Assembly (NCBI GenBank): GCA_025765595.1
Contig: JAIVFH010000106.1
Span: 1 to 64,000, forward strand
From: Obelidium mucronatum
Taxonomy: Eukaryota; Chytridiomycota; Chytridiomycetes; Chytridiales; Chytriomycetaceae
Length of the DNA: 64,000 nt
Direction of reading: 5' to 3'
Below, one piece after another: positions 12,218 through 23,440 of this stretch. The notes under the pieces are model-generated. The model made no database searches. It saw nothing but the letters and a program-made list of their open reading frames with translations, and was not told the origin of the DNA. Each line of letters opens with the position of its first letter. The stretch's first letter is position 1. The position numbers and the translations under genes were made by a program.

Positions 12218-15200
12218 TCACAAGTTTGAGAACTCTACTATCTCATCTACGCCCTCATTACCAGCCAAAAATCCAATCTTGAGTCTCAGTTTTACTATTG
12301 TCTGTATGGGCAAAAAAAAAGGGAAACACATTGAGAAACAAATAATAAAAAAAAACAAGATAAAAAAAAAAGTGGGTTACCCCTGACGGATTTTCAATGC
12401 GCATCGCTTGAGTCGCGTGTCCAGCGGGTGGGATAAACGCAGAACTCGGCGGGTTAATTTGAAGTCGAAGGCTCTTTGGAACCGCGACTTGGAACGATAG
12501 ATTTGAGACTGCCGAGAACCCATGGTTTTCAAAGACAGCATTGACATCCACAACACTCTTGTCTCCCATTGGATGTGTAGGTATGAGGTAAATTTTGAGG
12601 CCCGCCTTGTCAAAACATAATTTACGTGTTTCGGGTTGGTGATGTGTGGGTATTTTTGGTTCTGTTGGTGTTGTTGTAGAAAACAAGTCGGATAAAAGGT
12701 TTGGAGCATTTAGAGCTACTGGCTGATTTGAAAGGTTTGTAGATGTCGGTGCAGTCGTAGGGACTAAGGATATACCGCCAAATAAATCTGATAGGTTTTG
12801 CTGAGAAACAAAAAACATGAGATAACGTTGGTATGGGAGAACTCCTTTGAAAGAACCTACCGGTACAATAGGCGCGGTTGCCGTGGGTGCGGTCAAATCA
12901 AAATTGAGGTCGAGAAGGTCCTGAACAGCCGATGATGTGGAAGGCTGAACTGTTCTTTTCGGAGCGGAGCTCAACGACGCGGTTGAATTCCTCAACGACT
13001 CTGCAACCAAATTTTCCCCATGTTCCTTTGACATCTTCTTCTTTGACTGCAGTATCCAAAACTGGCATCCTTTCCAGCAATCCCGACCTTACTTCCAAAT
13101 CCAAATGAGCAACGGCATTGAACTCTACTGCCCGCGCTTGGATTTCCACGTCAATGTTTGATTGGTACTTAAGAATAAGCTGGTTGATTTTACTTTGGAA
13201 TAGAACGAGTTGAGAAATATGCTCCTTTTCAAACAAAGAAGAAATAAACAACTCACTCCAGTGCGGATTCATCGCCGAAACGACCAGACAGTTTTACTAG
13301 CGCAGTAACAATATAGCCTTTGACTGCTCCAGTAGCGAAATGCCCTTTCAATAAAGAATCAAAAAGCTCAACTACATCTGTTTCCGATGGCGCCAAGCTG
13401 AAATCCTCTGACACGTCAGCGACACTCGCATCTCCCACATCAGAATACTCGTCCACACTCGCAGGCATAAACCCAGAGTCCACTAATAAGTCCCCAAATT
13501 CACCACAACACCAAGCCATTGCCAAGACAAACCCTTCCTTCACACGAACCAAATCCCCGCCTTTGGCGACAGTCCAATACAGCCGCCTAGCCGCCAAAAC
13601 CTGCAAATCCTCGCTTGCTACGCTAATCAACTTGACAAAATTGTACACCTACGCTATCGACGCGAACATCACCGGCCAGCAGCAGAACACGAAGATTCAC
13701 CAAAATCTCCCATACTTTCGAAACTCGAAACCGCGCTGCATGCTCAACAATGCGTTTCCCCAGCGATACACGGGAATCTGCTCCAATATCGAGGTTCGTT
13801 TCTAAATACTGGAGTAGCTCCTTCATGAGTGAGAATACAGTCGTTGGAGTAATCAAATGAAACGATAAATCTAGAGCTTTGGCTCGAAGTGTTGTATCGT
13901 CAGTCCTTTAAGCATGCTAGAATCGTGGCCCGATGCCGTTGCAAAGAGGTCGTCCCTTCCTGGGCACTCATCAACACTGACGAATGATACGTCCTCGTCA
14001 ACGTTGTCAACGCGACATATCTGATATTATTATCCCCAGTTCGCCAAAAATTTGCCGAGAATATTAATCGCAAGGACTTTAACAGCGTGTTCCGCTTCAA
14101 TCCCCATAATCGTGAGAACAGCCTCATATAAAACAGCGTTCCCAACGTTTTTAGAAGATTCGGTTGTGGTTGCGACTTGAGCGAGCACGTCGTTCATGAG
14201 TTCAGAAGCGCGGGGGTCGTTTGCGCCGAGGATTCTGAGAAGGCGGAGGAGTTTGATTTGGAGGAATGGGTCCGTCACGCCGCCGACATCGTGTTCTGGA
14301 CTGAATCCCGTTGTAATCAAAGTTTTCAGTCGTTTCACGAGGATGGGGATTTGCTTGGGGGTAGGTGGTTGTGTTAGTGAGACTGTCAAAACGAACAAAA
14401 CAACTGACGACGCCAAACCTCTTTCAACTCTGGGACCACATATTCTGGATTCAGCTTGCACATTTCAATCTCCAAACTGGCGCCCGTCAGAACACTCGAT
14501 TCATTGCTCTCAATCATGAGCGCCTTTGTCTTTTCCAGAAAGTTTTCAATCAAGTCAGGAACTTTTTTGATGATCCGAATCGCACATAAAGCCGCCTGGC
14601 GAGGTGGGGGAAGGAGTTTATAAAAAATAAACAGATAACAGTCATGAATTAAATGAAACACATACCTTCTTTCTTATATAGGCATTCGGACTCCCCAACA
14701 TTTTTTCCACATCTGCACAAAGATCTCTGGCCATTTCTGGAGACGATATATTGCCCAGCGTCGTCAACGCGAGACCCGAAATAAACACGTTGGCGTTATT
14801 GATGTCGCTGGAGAAAACACAACACCAAAAAATAGAGCATCGTGAGCTAAAAAAAAGATTCAAAAGAATCTTTTTTAACTCACTTTTGAATACAATTCGT
14901 GACCTAGTGTTAGTGTTTCCTGAGTTTCGTCCATCAAAAGCATGATCCCCAGATATCCCAATCGTTTATCGGTATACTTTGAAGAAGCGACTAATAACGG
15001 AAAAAAATAAAGGCGGATCGCAAATCAGAAATGCGGACGATTGAGAACGACGGCAAAGTAGGGTGCAAATATCAAAAGTCAGGTGTGCTCCTCCCAACTA
15101 GCCCCGTTTTTTGGTCAATTTACCCAGTTTCAAGCATTCAATTTGACCAAAATGAGCAGGATATCCGAGCATATGAATATAAAGCAACTTTTGGACGTTG

Positions 15201-15362
15201 TAGTAGCGGGTTTCAACAGTCTCTTCTTTAATTGCGGTTCGGATAAAGGCGGATTCTTTTGCAATCACAGCGCGCTCATCGGCCATAGTCTTTGCAGGCT
15301 CGTATCGCTTTGATCATGTCCTTTAGCTTGGTGACGACGAGTTTGTTGATCAGTTTGTCCAT
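12218..15362 (-). CDS. APL4: AP-1 adaptor gamma subunit, six +1 frame changes
   Basis: Large subunit of the clathrin adaptor AP-1 (trans-Golgi/endosome sorting). Exons in transcription order: 15362-15124, 14990-14884, 14807-14666, 14595-14419, 14353-13257, 13192-12861, 12800-12381 and 12301-12218. The N-terminal trunk ([47 protein letters not shown]) and the C-terminal ear are all conserved. The frame must skip one base at about 15290, the 14884/14807 junction, 14034-14037 (GGGG), 13901-13902 (TGA), 13646-13650 and near 13035-13060. Total exon length 2598 minus six is a multiple of three (863 residues, normal size). A pure pseudogene is unlikely given the conservation. Either insertion errors or recoding is needed. 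Confidence 0.9.
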
Positions 15363-15575
15363 TTTTTCGGTTCAATTAAATGGTTTTTTTTGACAGATTA
15401 ATTGACGACAAAGTAGAATAAAGGCTGAAATGAATATATTTGTGTATTTATGGAACAAAGAAAGAGATATAGAAGACGGTAGGCAAACCCCTTGAATTTA
15501 TTACATCCAACTGGAGTCATCTGAAACCCAACCCTCTAAAAAAAAAAACACGCAAAGGAAGTAAATCAAGAAATT

Positions 15576-16377
15576 TTACTCTTCATCCTCCTCATCGTCA
15601 TCAGCAATGTTGTTGAGACGGTAACGGAGCTCGTAACCAGTCTTGGAAACAGCAACGACACGGAGCCACTCAGAGACGATAGTCTTCTTGAGGTACTTCT
15701 TGGTAAGGTACTTGACGTAACGCTTAGCAATGGTTCCTTGAGCAGTGGTGATGGTCAAGGTGGCACCGTTACGGGCAATGGAGATGACGTTTCCGAGGTT
15801 GTTGGTGCGGCCGTCAACCTTGATGCGGTCGTGGATAAACTTCTCAAAGGCGGCAGTGTCGAAGATGGAGTCTCCGGCTGGCTTGGAGCAGTCGACAGTG
15901 TACTTGACTGGAACGTTCTTCTTCTGTTGAAATGGGAAAATAAGGGTTGAGAGTTGCGTCACATATTGGAGGGGGGAAGTCAAGTGTAAAGAAATCCAAG
16001 AAAGCAGGCGAGCAAACTACAAGGAAGCTACTCGGTTGTTCTGTTTCAACCGCCCTCCTCCTCACTGGGAGAGAGAAGGGTGGAGCAACAGAACGGTTGA
16101 GCAAACGGTGCTACTCAGTCGCTTTTTGAAAGAATTTACACTTGAGTTCCAAAACTGCAAATTCTGTACTCATATTCACCCCTCCGTTTTGGATTTGGGA
16201 AGGAGTGAATACTTTCGAGAGACTACAGTTTTAAACGCAAGAGCAATTTTCGAATCGCAAAACAGGACCAAGAGTAGAGACCAAAGAATTTTCGCAACCA
16301 GAGAGTTCGCTTCATCGCACAGCTTTCATTTGGAGTATTGCGTATGTGCGAATGCGAATACTAACAGCTGGGGCCAT
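15576..16377 (-). CDS. RPL22: 60S ribosomal protein eL22
   Basis: Ribosomal protein eL22. Exon 2 is 15923-15576 and encodes VDCSKP, the conserved basic core and an acidic DDDEEDEE tail. No ATG in frame lies just upstream of its CAG acceptor. The best start is a 12-nt exon at 16377-16366 encoding Met-Ala-Pro-Ala, followed by a GTTAGT donor, giving a 442-bp intron, much the longest here. Long first introns are common in ribosomal protein genes. No snoRNA boxes were convincingly seen in the intron, though a short hairpin (CGGTTG/CAACCG) is present near 16031-16050. Confidence 0.85.
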
Positions 16378-16472
16378 TTTCTAAATTGAATACACAGTTT
16401 AGTTGATATGTTCAGCGAATAAGGGTTTCCAGCCATCATCACAGCAGATCGACCGCGCCAGCTACTGCTCAT

Positions 16473-16657
16473 TTAGCGGATTGAAGAGCAAGAATCAGCG
16501 ATCGCCGATGCAGTCGCTGAGTGTGATGGTGATGGGCTGTCGAATGAAGCATGTACTCACGATTTTTACGAGAAGTTTTCTGAAGATTTATCATATTAAG
16601 CAAACGCAACTGCGCCATAACAGCCATAACTGTTGCCCCTGCACGTTGCTTCCTCAT
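16473..16657 (-). CDS. Possible tiny hypothetical protein
   Basis: A 46-residue reading with exons 16657-16561 and 16516-16473, a GTGAGT donor and CAG acceptor in matching phase. The N-terminal exon is basic and Met/Leu-rich (MRKQRAG..., a possible amphipathic helix). No family recognised. It could be chance in the 590-bp gap upstream of eL22; the remainder of 16378-16964 shows nothing convincing. Confidence 0.25.
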
Positions 16658-16964
16658 TCTTGAGCATCGCATTTATTTATTATTAGTTTTTAAGACTCCC
16701 GTTGTCACCCCACAACTCTCCAAGCGCGTCTTAAAGACTCAGACCATGGGTTACCGTCGAGACTTGCACTTCTCTTTAGCGTCACTGGTGTGATTCTCTT
16801 TTCGCTGCAGAGGGATATCGACTCCTCATTCAAGTTGTTTGATCCTCCAGTGCTGATACGTATGTAGCAAGATTCACGCGATGGCAGCGACGGTGACGGA
16901 TTCTGAGAAACAGAAACATACGATAGAGACAGCGGATATTCAGAGTAATCCGCGAGAACATCAC

Positions 16965-17573
16965 TTATCGAGAGGGCTTGAGAGTTTTGGGAAGTTGTAG
17001 GTGGAATACTCCTATTTGATCTTGATTGCTGTTGGAATGATATGCGGTTGGTGATATTGCACTTGCTGCTTCGTTGGAACTGTGTTGGATCCGTTGGAAT
17101 TCTTGAATTGCTTTGTTGATTGACACGTGTTGTTGTTGTTGTTGTGTTGTTGTCGATTTCATGCCGGCGGCGGTGGAGGCGATTTCTGCACTACCGCCGC
17201 CAGATTTCATTCTGCTTGAAATTCGCTCGCAAATTGTTGGGTAGGATAGAGGAGATGGTGGTGGTATTAGATGTACATTTGTCAGCGTTTTCGGGTATGA
17301 TTCTGATGATGCCATTACACTGAGATTATGGCAATGATCAAGGTTCCTTGCCAAACTATCAAAGGCGGTTGGAGTTTGAGGAGTCAATGGAGCAGTAGTA
17401 GCGGGATCACCCAGTTTCCGACGTCTGTAAGATGTGGATCGTTCTGGAATCATTTCGCCAACAAGTGCGTGGGTGAAGGGGGATGCCAATGCAGCTTTCC
17501 AGATTTCTGGATCGTTCGATAAGTTGCTAGCAGAGGTCTTTCGAGGTGGTATTACGATTGTTGGATATGACAT
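16965..17573 (-). CDS. Disordered protein with IPPRKTS motif
   Basis: Single-exon reading of 202 residues with no frame break. It is rich in Ser, Thr, Pro and Gln, with a QQQQQ run and no recognisable fold. The N-terminus has IVIPPRKTSAS, close to motifs in neighbouring genes (VVIPKRKTS at 20874-21212, YIPIRKSS at 22788-23234). Function unknown; the R-K-x-S/T pattern suggests a kinase or 14-3-3 type site, which is inference only. Confidence 0.6.
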   Translation of the reverse strand: MSYPTIVIPPRKTSASNLSNDPEIWKAALASPFTHALVGEMIPERSTSYRRRKLGDPATTAPLTPQTPTAFDSLARNLDHCHNLSVMASSESYPKTLTNVHLIPPPSPLSYPTICERISSRMKSGGGSAEIASTAAGMKSTTTQQQQQHVSINKAIQEFQRIQHSSNEAASAISPTAYHSNSNQDQIGVFHLQLPKTLKPSR

Positions 17574-17808
17574 TTTCTTTAGCGGTGATTATTCACTGTT
17601 TTAGGCTTCAAAATTCAGTTTCCCAAGTTTCAGATTTCCGTGATTTCCATCACCACAGTAGAGAAAAAAGAAAGCGCGTTTTTTTTTCTCGCTCATCTGC
17701 TTTTTGAGTCCCTTATTCCTTCGTCATTAGATATTATTCTATTTATACTTTTTTCTTCTATAAATCTAAACGGAAACCAATATCTGAAATCAATATATTA
17801 ATCAAAGA

Positions 17809-18213
17809 ATGATGTCCCCCGATGATCCCCCGCCATACCCAGTATCCTCCTTGTCAGCTGTCTCGCCAGCAGAGTTTTCAAGAGCCACGATAGAAGAAGC
17901 AGTCGTAAGGCGGTGCCACCACTCTTGGGGAAACGAGTACTACCCAGTCTCGGCTTATGTCATCAGCATACTATGTTTTCCGTGAGTTTTTTTTGGCATC
18001 TTTTCCTTTTAATTTTAAAACTAGACTCGTTTGTTCGATGTTCGTTGAACATTCAGATGTGGAATTCTTTGCTGTTTCCGCATGAAGGAAAAGAAATGCC
18101 GTCTTTGTGGATTATGCGTCGATGTGGAATACGTTGAGCCTTCTTTGAATGATGACTCGTATCGGTTGGGGTTTGCGATTGGGGCTTGGAATGCCACGCA
18201 GAATCAAGGCTGA
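17809..18213 (+). CDS. BRI3-like small membrane protein
   Basis: Exons 17809-17981 and 18057-18213, 109 residues. A Pro-rich N-terminus (PPPYP) is followed by a hydrophobic segment ending FPCGILCCF and a Cys-rich K-x-C-x2-C-G region. This is the arrangement of the BRI3 (brain protein I3) family of small endolysosomal membrane proteins (hydrophobic segment, GILCCF, then CxxCG). Identification rests on that motif. The intron falls within the hydrophobic segment and its phase fits. Confidence 0.7.
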
Positions 18214-18261
18214 AAAGGGATTTGAAAAAGAAAATGGGATCAAGTATTTATACGACCAAGA

Positions 18262-18299
18262 AGAAAAAAGAAGAAGAAGAAGAAGAAGAAGAAGAAGGA
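18262..18299 (+). repeat. GAA/AAG triplet repeat
   Basis: About ten tandem AGA triplets between the BRI3-like stop codon and the 3' end of the LRR gene. Simple microsatellite. Confidence 0.9.
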
Positions 18300-18317
18300 G
18301 TTGGATAATTCATTTGT

Positions 18318-19207
18318 TCATTGTTCGAATATGACCCGTTGCTCCTTCAACCAAGTGGCTACTACTCCATCAGGAGGAAACAAGTTGTTGTTGTCCACCG
18401 ACATAACCCTGAGCTTATTCAAGTGACAAAAACTAGACGGAATAGATCCCTCAAATCTGTTTTTTGAAATAGTGAGGATGATAAGATTGGAGAGTTCTCC
18501 CAACTCTGGAGGAATGCTTCCTTCAAGCCTGTTTTCCTCCAGTTTCATATATTTACACTTGAGAGCAATCCCAGCTCTGGAGGAATACAGCCATCCAGTC
18601 TGTTGCCATTTACTTGGAGCCGATCAAGGTTTTTGAGGCGGGACAATGAAGCGGGGATTCTGCCGCTGAGCTTATTGTATTGTAATCCAAGATATTTCAA
18701 ATAAGTTAAATTGCCGATTTCATCTGGAATCTGTCCCTCGAGACTGTTTTGTTTAAGGTCGAGGTGTTTGAGAGATTTCAAGGAGCCAATTTCACGCGGA
18801 ATACAGCCATTTAACCCACTCAAACTCAGAGACAGTGATTCTAAAAGAATCAGACGGCCAATGGATGAAGGAATGGGAACAAGGACACGCGGGCCACAAG
18901 CTCCGAGAACAAGTAGACTAGTTTTGAGGCGATTCGACAGCAAAGTGGTGATGGCTTCTTATTGCTGTACGCGTCCGTGGAATAGAATACGGACTTCTTC
19001 TGTTACTGACGTGTGCCTAGATGGCTCGATTCCCTTTGAGTAATTTCTTGACGTGGCGAGGAACCACTTTGACAGATTTAGCAGCGCAAAGTGCTTTGAC
19101 GTCAGAAATGAGTTGAAGGATCTTGATAGCAGACGGTATTTTTCCACTTTCAGCGGATGGATGAAAGCAAAGATGGCAATAAGTACGTCTTGTGGAAGAG
19201 CAGACAT
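18318..19207 (-). pseudogene. F-box/LRR protein, interrupted
   Basis: N-terminal F-box-like region (LPQDVLIAIFAFIHPLKVEK) followed by at least six plant-type leucine-rich repeats (L-x-G-x-IP-x-E-x-G-x-L). Two interruptions: an in-frame TAA right after GTACAGCAA (about 18960), with the same frame continuing beyond, and a frame change at about 18550 where AGTGTAAATATATG appears one A short (or two extra bases). Repeats continue uninterrupted across both, so decay is recent or the calls are errors. F-box proteins with LRRs are substrate receptors of SCF ubiquitin ligases; here that is inference from domain order. Confidence 0.65.
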
Positions 19208-19226
19208 TTTTACTTCACAAAAGCCA

Positions 19227-20538
19227 ATGAAGTAAGTAAGACCACTCCTCTGACGTCCAACTAACTTCCGCCACCAGCAACATCAAAGCCATCCAGAAGC
19301 TCAATGAGCGCGAGCTTGACCGCGACCTGACGGAGCGGGGGTCCTGGCACAACGACTACTCGGTACGCTTAAACCAACATCACCAACACGCACACCGCCT
19401 AACCGCCCCGCTCTCAACAGCACTCGGCGTACATCTACATCGGCGGCCTCGCGCCGCACCTCTCTGAGGGCGACATCGTGGTCGTGTTTTCGCAGGTGGG
19501 CGAAGTAGTCGACCTCAATCTGCCGCGCGACGGCGCGACGGGAAAGGCGCGCGGGTTCTGCTTCCTCGCGTTCGAAGACCAGCGCTCGACGGTGCTCGCC
19601 GTCGACAACTTCAACGGCGCGCCGCTCGCCGGGCGCACGCTGCGCGTCGACCACGTCGCCGACTACAGGGCGCAGAAAGTCAAGGCGGGCGAGTCCGAGG
19701 CCGAGCGCGAAGAGCGCGTCGGCGCCGAGCGTCTGATGCGGCTGCGCGTGCTGCCGCCGCACTTGATGGACGCCGACGAGCGGCTCGAGGCAGAGCGCGA
19801 AGGCATTCTGGTCGCGAAGGGCCTGGGCGTCGGCGACAGAAGGCGCGATGGCGAGATGCGGCGGGGGGGCGATGAGGGGCGGGAGGAGGGGCTCGAGGAT
19901 CCCATGCATGCGTACATTCTGGCGTCGAAAAAGAGCAAGAAGGAGAAGAAGGACAAGAAGAAAAAGCACAAGAAGGAAAAGAAGGAGAAGAAGGAGAAGA
20001 AGTCATCAAAGAGAGACAAGGAAAAGGACAAGGAGGGCGACAGGCGGCGACAAAGTCCCTCTCCATCTTCTGCTTCGTCAAATCCATCTCGGTCTCCGTC
20101 TCCTCCACCTGTTCGTAAAGATGGTACGAAACATTTCTCTGAGTTTGGTTCAGTGCATTGATTCTAAAAGAACTTGCACATTCGTTTTCAGATGAAGAAG
20201 ACGCAGGCTCTCGCAGCTACAAACGTCATGGAGATTCCGAAACTCGTTCAGAGAGAGAGTCAAAGTATGGATCCAGAAATGAAGATGACAGGAGAGGGCG
20301 CGACGATGCAGATACTTACCGCCGAGACCGGGATTCAATGGAAACAGAGAGGAGGAGGAGATTTGATGACAATGGCCATCGAAGAAACCGTGACGAAGGT
20401 TACCATCGCCGCGAAAGGAGCAGGGACACTCAAAGAATATCGGAAAGAGATGAAAGGAGCCAGGATTACGAGAGAGATAACTTCAGACGCGACCGGCCAT
20501 ATGATGACAGACGCCGAGACTATGACAGCAGGAGGTGA
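19227..20538 (+). CDS. RBMX2: RBMX2/Ist3-type RES complex splicing factor
   Basis: RRM protein of the retention-and-splicing (RES) complex, associated with U2 snRNP. Exons 19227-19231 (5 nt: ATGAA), 19278-19362, 19421-20123 and 20192-20538 give 379 residues, in phase. The conserved core includes WHNDYSHSAYIYIGGL, RGFCFLAFEDQRSTVLAVDN and RVDHVADYRA. A long Lys-rich tail and an RD/RE/RS-like tail follow. The start codon lies only 19 bp from that of the opposite-strand F-box gene, suggesting a shared promoter. The RRM exon is strongly GC-rich. Confidence 0.93.
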
Positions 20539-20873
20539 CACCAAAAAAATAAAACACAACACTCCTGTTTTGAGTTCATCCCAGGCTTTCGCAGAAATTT
20601 TTTTCTGTCTTTTTTCGCACTGGGAAACCCTGACTTTTCGTTGTAAACTCAAAAAATTTCGTTGTAAAATGTGCTCTCAATCTCCAAAAATCTTCATCTC
20701 CGATTTTTTTTTTGGTTGTTACAAAATCCATAATGAGGGGCTGAAGAGGGGCATGCAATGGTGTAATTACAAGGATCATTACGAGGGATTAAACATGGAT
20801 TACACAAGTAGCGGAAGAAAAGAAACCAAAAAAAAAAAAAACTCTTTCATCAACTCGCGAATTCAATTACGAA
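20539..20873. other. Intergenic, no gene seen
   Basis: AT-rich, with A runs at 20828-20840. Nothing beyond a probable terminator region for RBMX2 and the promoter of the next small gene. Confidence 0.5.
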
Positions 20874-21212
20874 ATGACCAACGAAGCAACTTACTACGAA
20901 TTACGATGGGGAGCTCCCAACCCTGACAGCGACGAATACAAGTGGAAACCAATTGCTCCACGATCAACATCACCCAAACTGACGATCCAAATCCCACCAA
21001 CAAGTACACATGTTCCAAGACGCAGTTCTTCAAGTAGTCGTAGCAGCAACAGCGCCACTAGCACTCCAAGTGCAGGACCAGTTGTGATCCCGAAACGAAA
21101 AACGAGTCTCAAATGGGAAGGCGATCGCGATGCCATGAATAGTGCTGCATTGCAATTTGAAAGCTCATCTCTTGGAGATGTGACGGAAACTATTCTGGAG
21201 TTTTACCAATAA
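20874..21212 (+). CDS. Small disordered protein with IPKRKTS motif
   Basis: Single exon, 112 residues, open throughout. An acidic/aromatic N-terminus is followed by LTIQIPP, a Ser tract (RRSSSSSRSS) and VVIPKRKTSLKW. LTIQIPP resembles LRIQIPN in the gene at 21927-22304. No known domain. Confidence 0.6.
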   Translation: MTNEATYYELRWGAPNPDSDEYKWKPIAPRSTSPKLTIQIPPTSTHVPRRSSSSSRSSNSATSTPSAGPVVIPKRKTSLKWEGDRDAMNSAALQFESSSLGDVTETILEFYQ

Positions 21213-21452
21213 TTGCCTCTTTTGCTACTGTTCTTCTACATTTACTACATACACTTCATAATAATGTCCATTAAAATACCCCATGTTCATACCAAAACCT
21301 GTTTTTTTAATAAAACTATAGATTGCATAAAGATTTTTTTCTTACACTTGTTGGATTTCTCGATCATTGCCATTTCTTTACTGCATTGTTTATTCTAAGG
21401 ATATACACTAGTATTTTGAAAAGTGAAATTGTAAATGTAAAAAAAAGCCGCG

Positions 21453-21737
21453 TTATTCTGTGCTTGCTGAATTTTCCCAACATAAGCTGCTGTTGCGCTT
21501 TGGAATCTGGCTTCGTTCCAACCTCTCATCGCCACTGTGACGGTTGCTACTCGATAGAATTTCAAACAGGGTATCCATTACGACAACCAAATTTTCGGAT
21601 TCTGCTATGGTTGTAATTGGAGCTAAATGCGGGCTGTTGTGTGTGGTTGTCTTTGAAGTTGATTTGAGAGGTTCTTGACGTTCAGATAACGCGAAGCGGA
21701 CTCTCTTTTTGGCTGCTGGATAAGAATCTACTGGCAT
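21453..21737 (-). CDS. Small protein with PP1-docking-like RVRF motif
   Basis: Single exon, 94 residues. Near the N-terminus KKRVRFAL matches the RVxF motif by which regulators bind protein phosphatase 1. The rest is Ser/Thr-rich with a short hydrophobic stretch. No family recognised. The PP1 link is inference from a short motif. Confidence 0.5.
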   Translation of the reverse strand: MPVDSYPAAKKRVRFALSERQEPLKSTSKTTTHNSPHLAPITTIAESENLVVVMDTLFEILSSSNRHSGDERLERSQIPKRNSSLCWENSASTE

Positions 21738-21926
21738 GGATAAATATTCTGCGCTTTTAAAAGTATAGTTTTTCTAGAGGCGTAGTTATGGCAGCATTAA
21801 AAATGAATCGTGAAAATTCCATTTGATGATCCGAAACTGATTTTCAAGGGGAATATATCTTAAGAGGTGAGGGAGAAACAGTTTACAAGTCATTTTGTCT
21901 TTCAATTACAAAACCAACTTGACCGA

Positions 21927-22304
21927 ATGCCGCTGATTCGAGATGAAACTGTCCTGCTGGTTACAACAACCACTCAATCTTTAGCCACAACAACAACAAG
22001 CGGGGTGAAAAAGAGCCCCAAAAGCCCAGGCCTTCGAATTCAAATTCCAAACGCCCGCGGTGGCAATGAAATCAATGCGTTGAAAGCGGCGGTGGCAGTG
22101 TTGGCAAGAAGTTCACCCTTGCGCGCCACGGCCGCTGCAGCTGCACCTGGATTCTTGACTCCCATCGCAGCTATTGTTGAGGAATTCACGCGGATGCGAT
22201 CGGGGTCGCCTTTGGTTGGGGTGTCGAATTCGAAAGGACTTGGGGATGTGTCGTATAGTGATATTGCAGATGATTTCGTTGCGGCGTATGGTACTTTTGC
22301 GTAA
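21927..22304 (+). CDS. Small Ser/Thr/Ala-rich protein
   Basis: Single exon, 125 residues. Start chosen at the ATG at 21927 because upstream codons are low quality. TTTT/Ser runs, then LRIQIPNARG, then an Ala-rich probable helix. It shares the L-x-IQIP motif with its neighbour at 20874-21212. Function unknown. Confidence 0.55.
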   Translation: MPLIRDETVLLVTTTTQSLATTTTSGVKKSPKSPGLRIQIPNARGGNEINALKAAVAVLARSSPLRATAAAAAPGFLTPIAAIVEEFTRMRSGSPLVGVSNSKGLGDVSYSDIADDFVAAYGTFA

Positions 22305-22787
22305 TCTGAATTCTTCCGACGCACACAAGCGAGTGATTTTTTGATGTATACATTATAATCCTTCTTTAAAATAAAAAAAAGCTGCCTTAAATTGTGTGTT
22401 TTTTGACCTTGGTGAAATTCACGAAACAAAAAACCAAAAAAGCGAATATCTCAACGTGTACTTTGATTTCCAACTTTCATATAGTCTATTATTATTCAAT
22501 ATCAAAATAACTTAAATAGGTTTTGGTAGAAAAATGCACATCCTGTCATCCGCCAAAAAGGAACCAAAAAAGAAAAAATTGCCAATTAAACTGTCATTAC
22601 CCTTTTTTTTTGACTCTTTGTTACAATCCCTCGTTTAAAACCCCTTTTGTTTGTAACCCCGGCCAATTTCTCAAAAAATCTTTCATTGCGTGAGTCTTTA
22701 CACTTTTCATTTAAGAACCACTACTTAAAGACCCCACCTTTTTCTAGCTCAAGAATCCACCCGCACTTTCCAAAAAAAACAACGAGT
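22305..22787. other. Intergenic, no gene seen
   Basis: AT-rich gap with several homopolymer A/T runs; no conserved frame seen. Confidence 0.5.
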
Positions 22788-23234
22788 ATGACTGCTTGCA
22801 TATTTCGTGGTCGTGGGACCAAGAAGGAGGAAACCGCTCGAGTTGAACCAACGCCACGAAAAGCACTATCCAAATCGAGAAGCTGTTGGCTACTGGACCG
22901 CATTCAAGCACCGACGCCAAAGTCAGCAAATATCGAAAACAGCTTCGATCTGGGGAGTGATAAGGCGCATGAGTTGACGCCTCACGGGGATTGGCAGAAA
23001 ACGGCCGCCCCTATTTCATGTGTAATCCCTCCGAGGAGGTTACCGCTGCAAACAGGATTGAATAATCCAAATGGTTCGCTGAGAGCTTCTCCGCCACCGT
23101 CACTGGCGCCGCTGTATATCCCCATTCGTAAATCATCTTTGGCGTCTCAAGATGACAGTGATGCTGAAACAGTTTTAATGACACCGAGTCCAAGGGAACC
23201 GGACAATGAATCGATTGCCATTCTGAATGTGTGA
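22788..23234 (+). CDS. Disordered protein with IPPRR and IPIRKSS motifs
   Basis: Single exon, 148 residues, from the ATG at 22788 (an in-frame upstream extension is AT-rich and unlikely). Contains CVIPPRRLPLQ and YIPIRKSSLAS plus an acidic DDSDAE patch. It belongs by motif to the local group of small disordered proteins. Function unknown. Confidence 0.6.
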   Translation: MTACIFRGRGTKKEETARVEPTPRKALSKSRSCWLLDRIQAPTPKSANIENSFDLGSDKAHELTPHGDWQKTAAPISCVIPPRRLPLQTGLNNPNGSLRASPPPSLAPLYIPIRKSSLASQDDSDAETVLMTPSPREPDNESIAILNV

Positions 23235-23440
23235 AGTTGAAAGGATTGCTGTTTTTGTCATGCCATTGTTAATAAAGTCATTTAATTATTGAATTTGGAG
23301 AAGACTTTTTTCTTTGGTAAAGGCTTGTGAGTAATTCAAAAATTTGCCAATTAAACGAAAATAACTACCTGGAAATTTTAAACCACATTTCAAACATTCT
23401 TATAATTTCCTCATTTTTTTTAGATAGTTGGTCTATAATT

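Noticed and set aside
15924..16365. Possible snoRNA in the long eL22 intron
   Set aside because: A CGATGAAG stretch and a CTGA were seen, but spacing and paired stems do not fit a box C/D RNA.
16378..16964. Several other short frames upstream of eL22
   Set aside because: No consistent start, splice or composition; only one tiny two-exon reading was kept, at low confidence.
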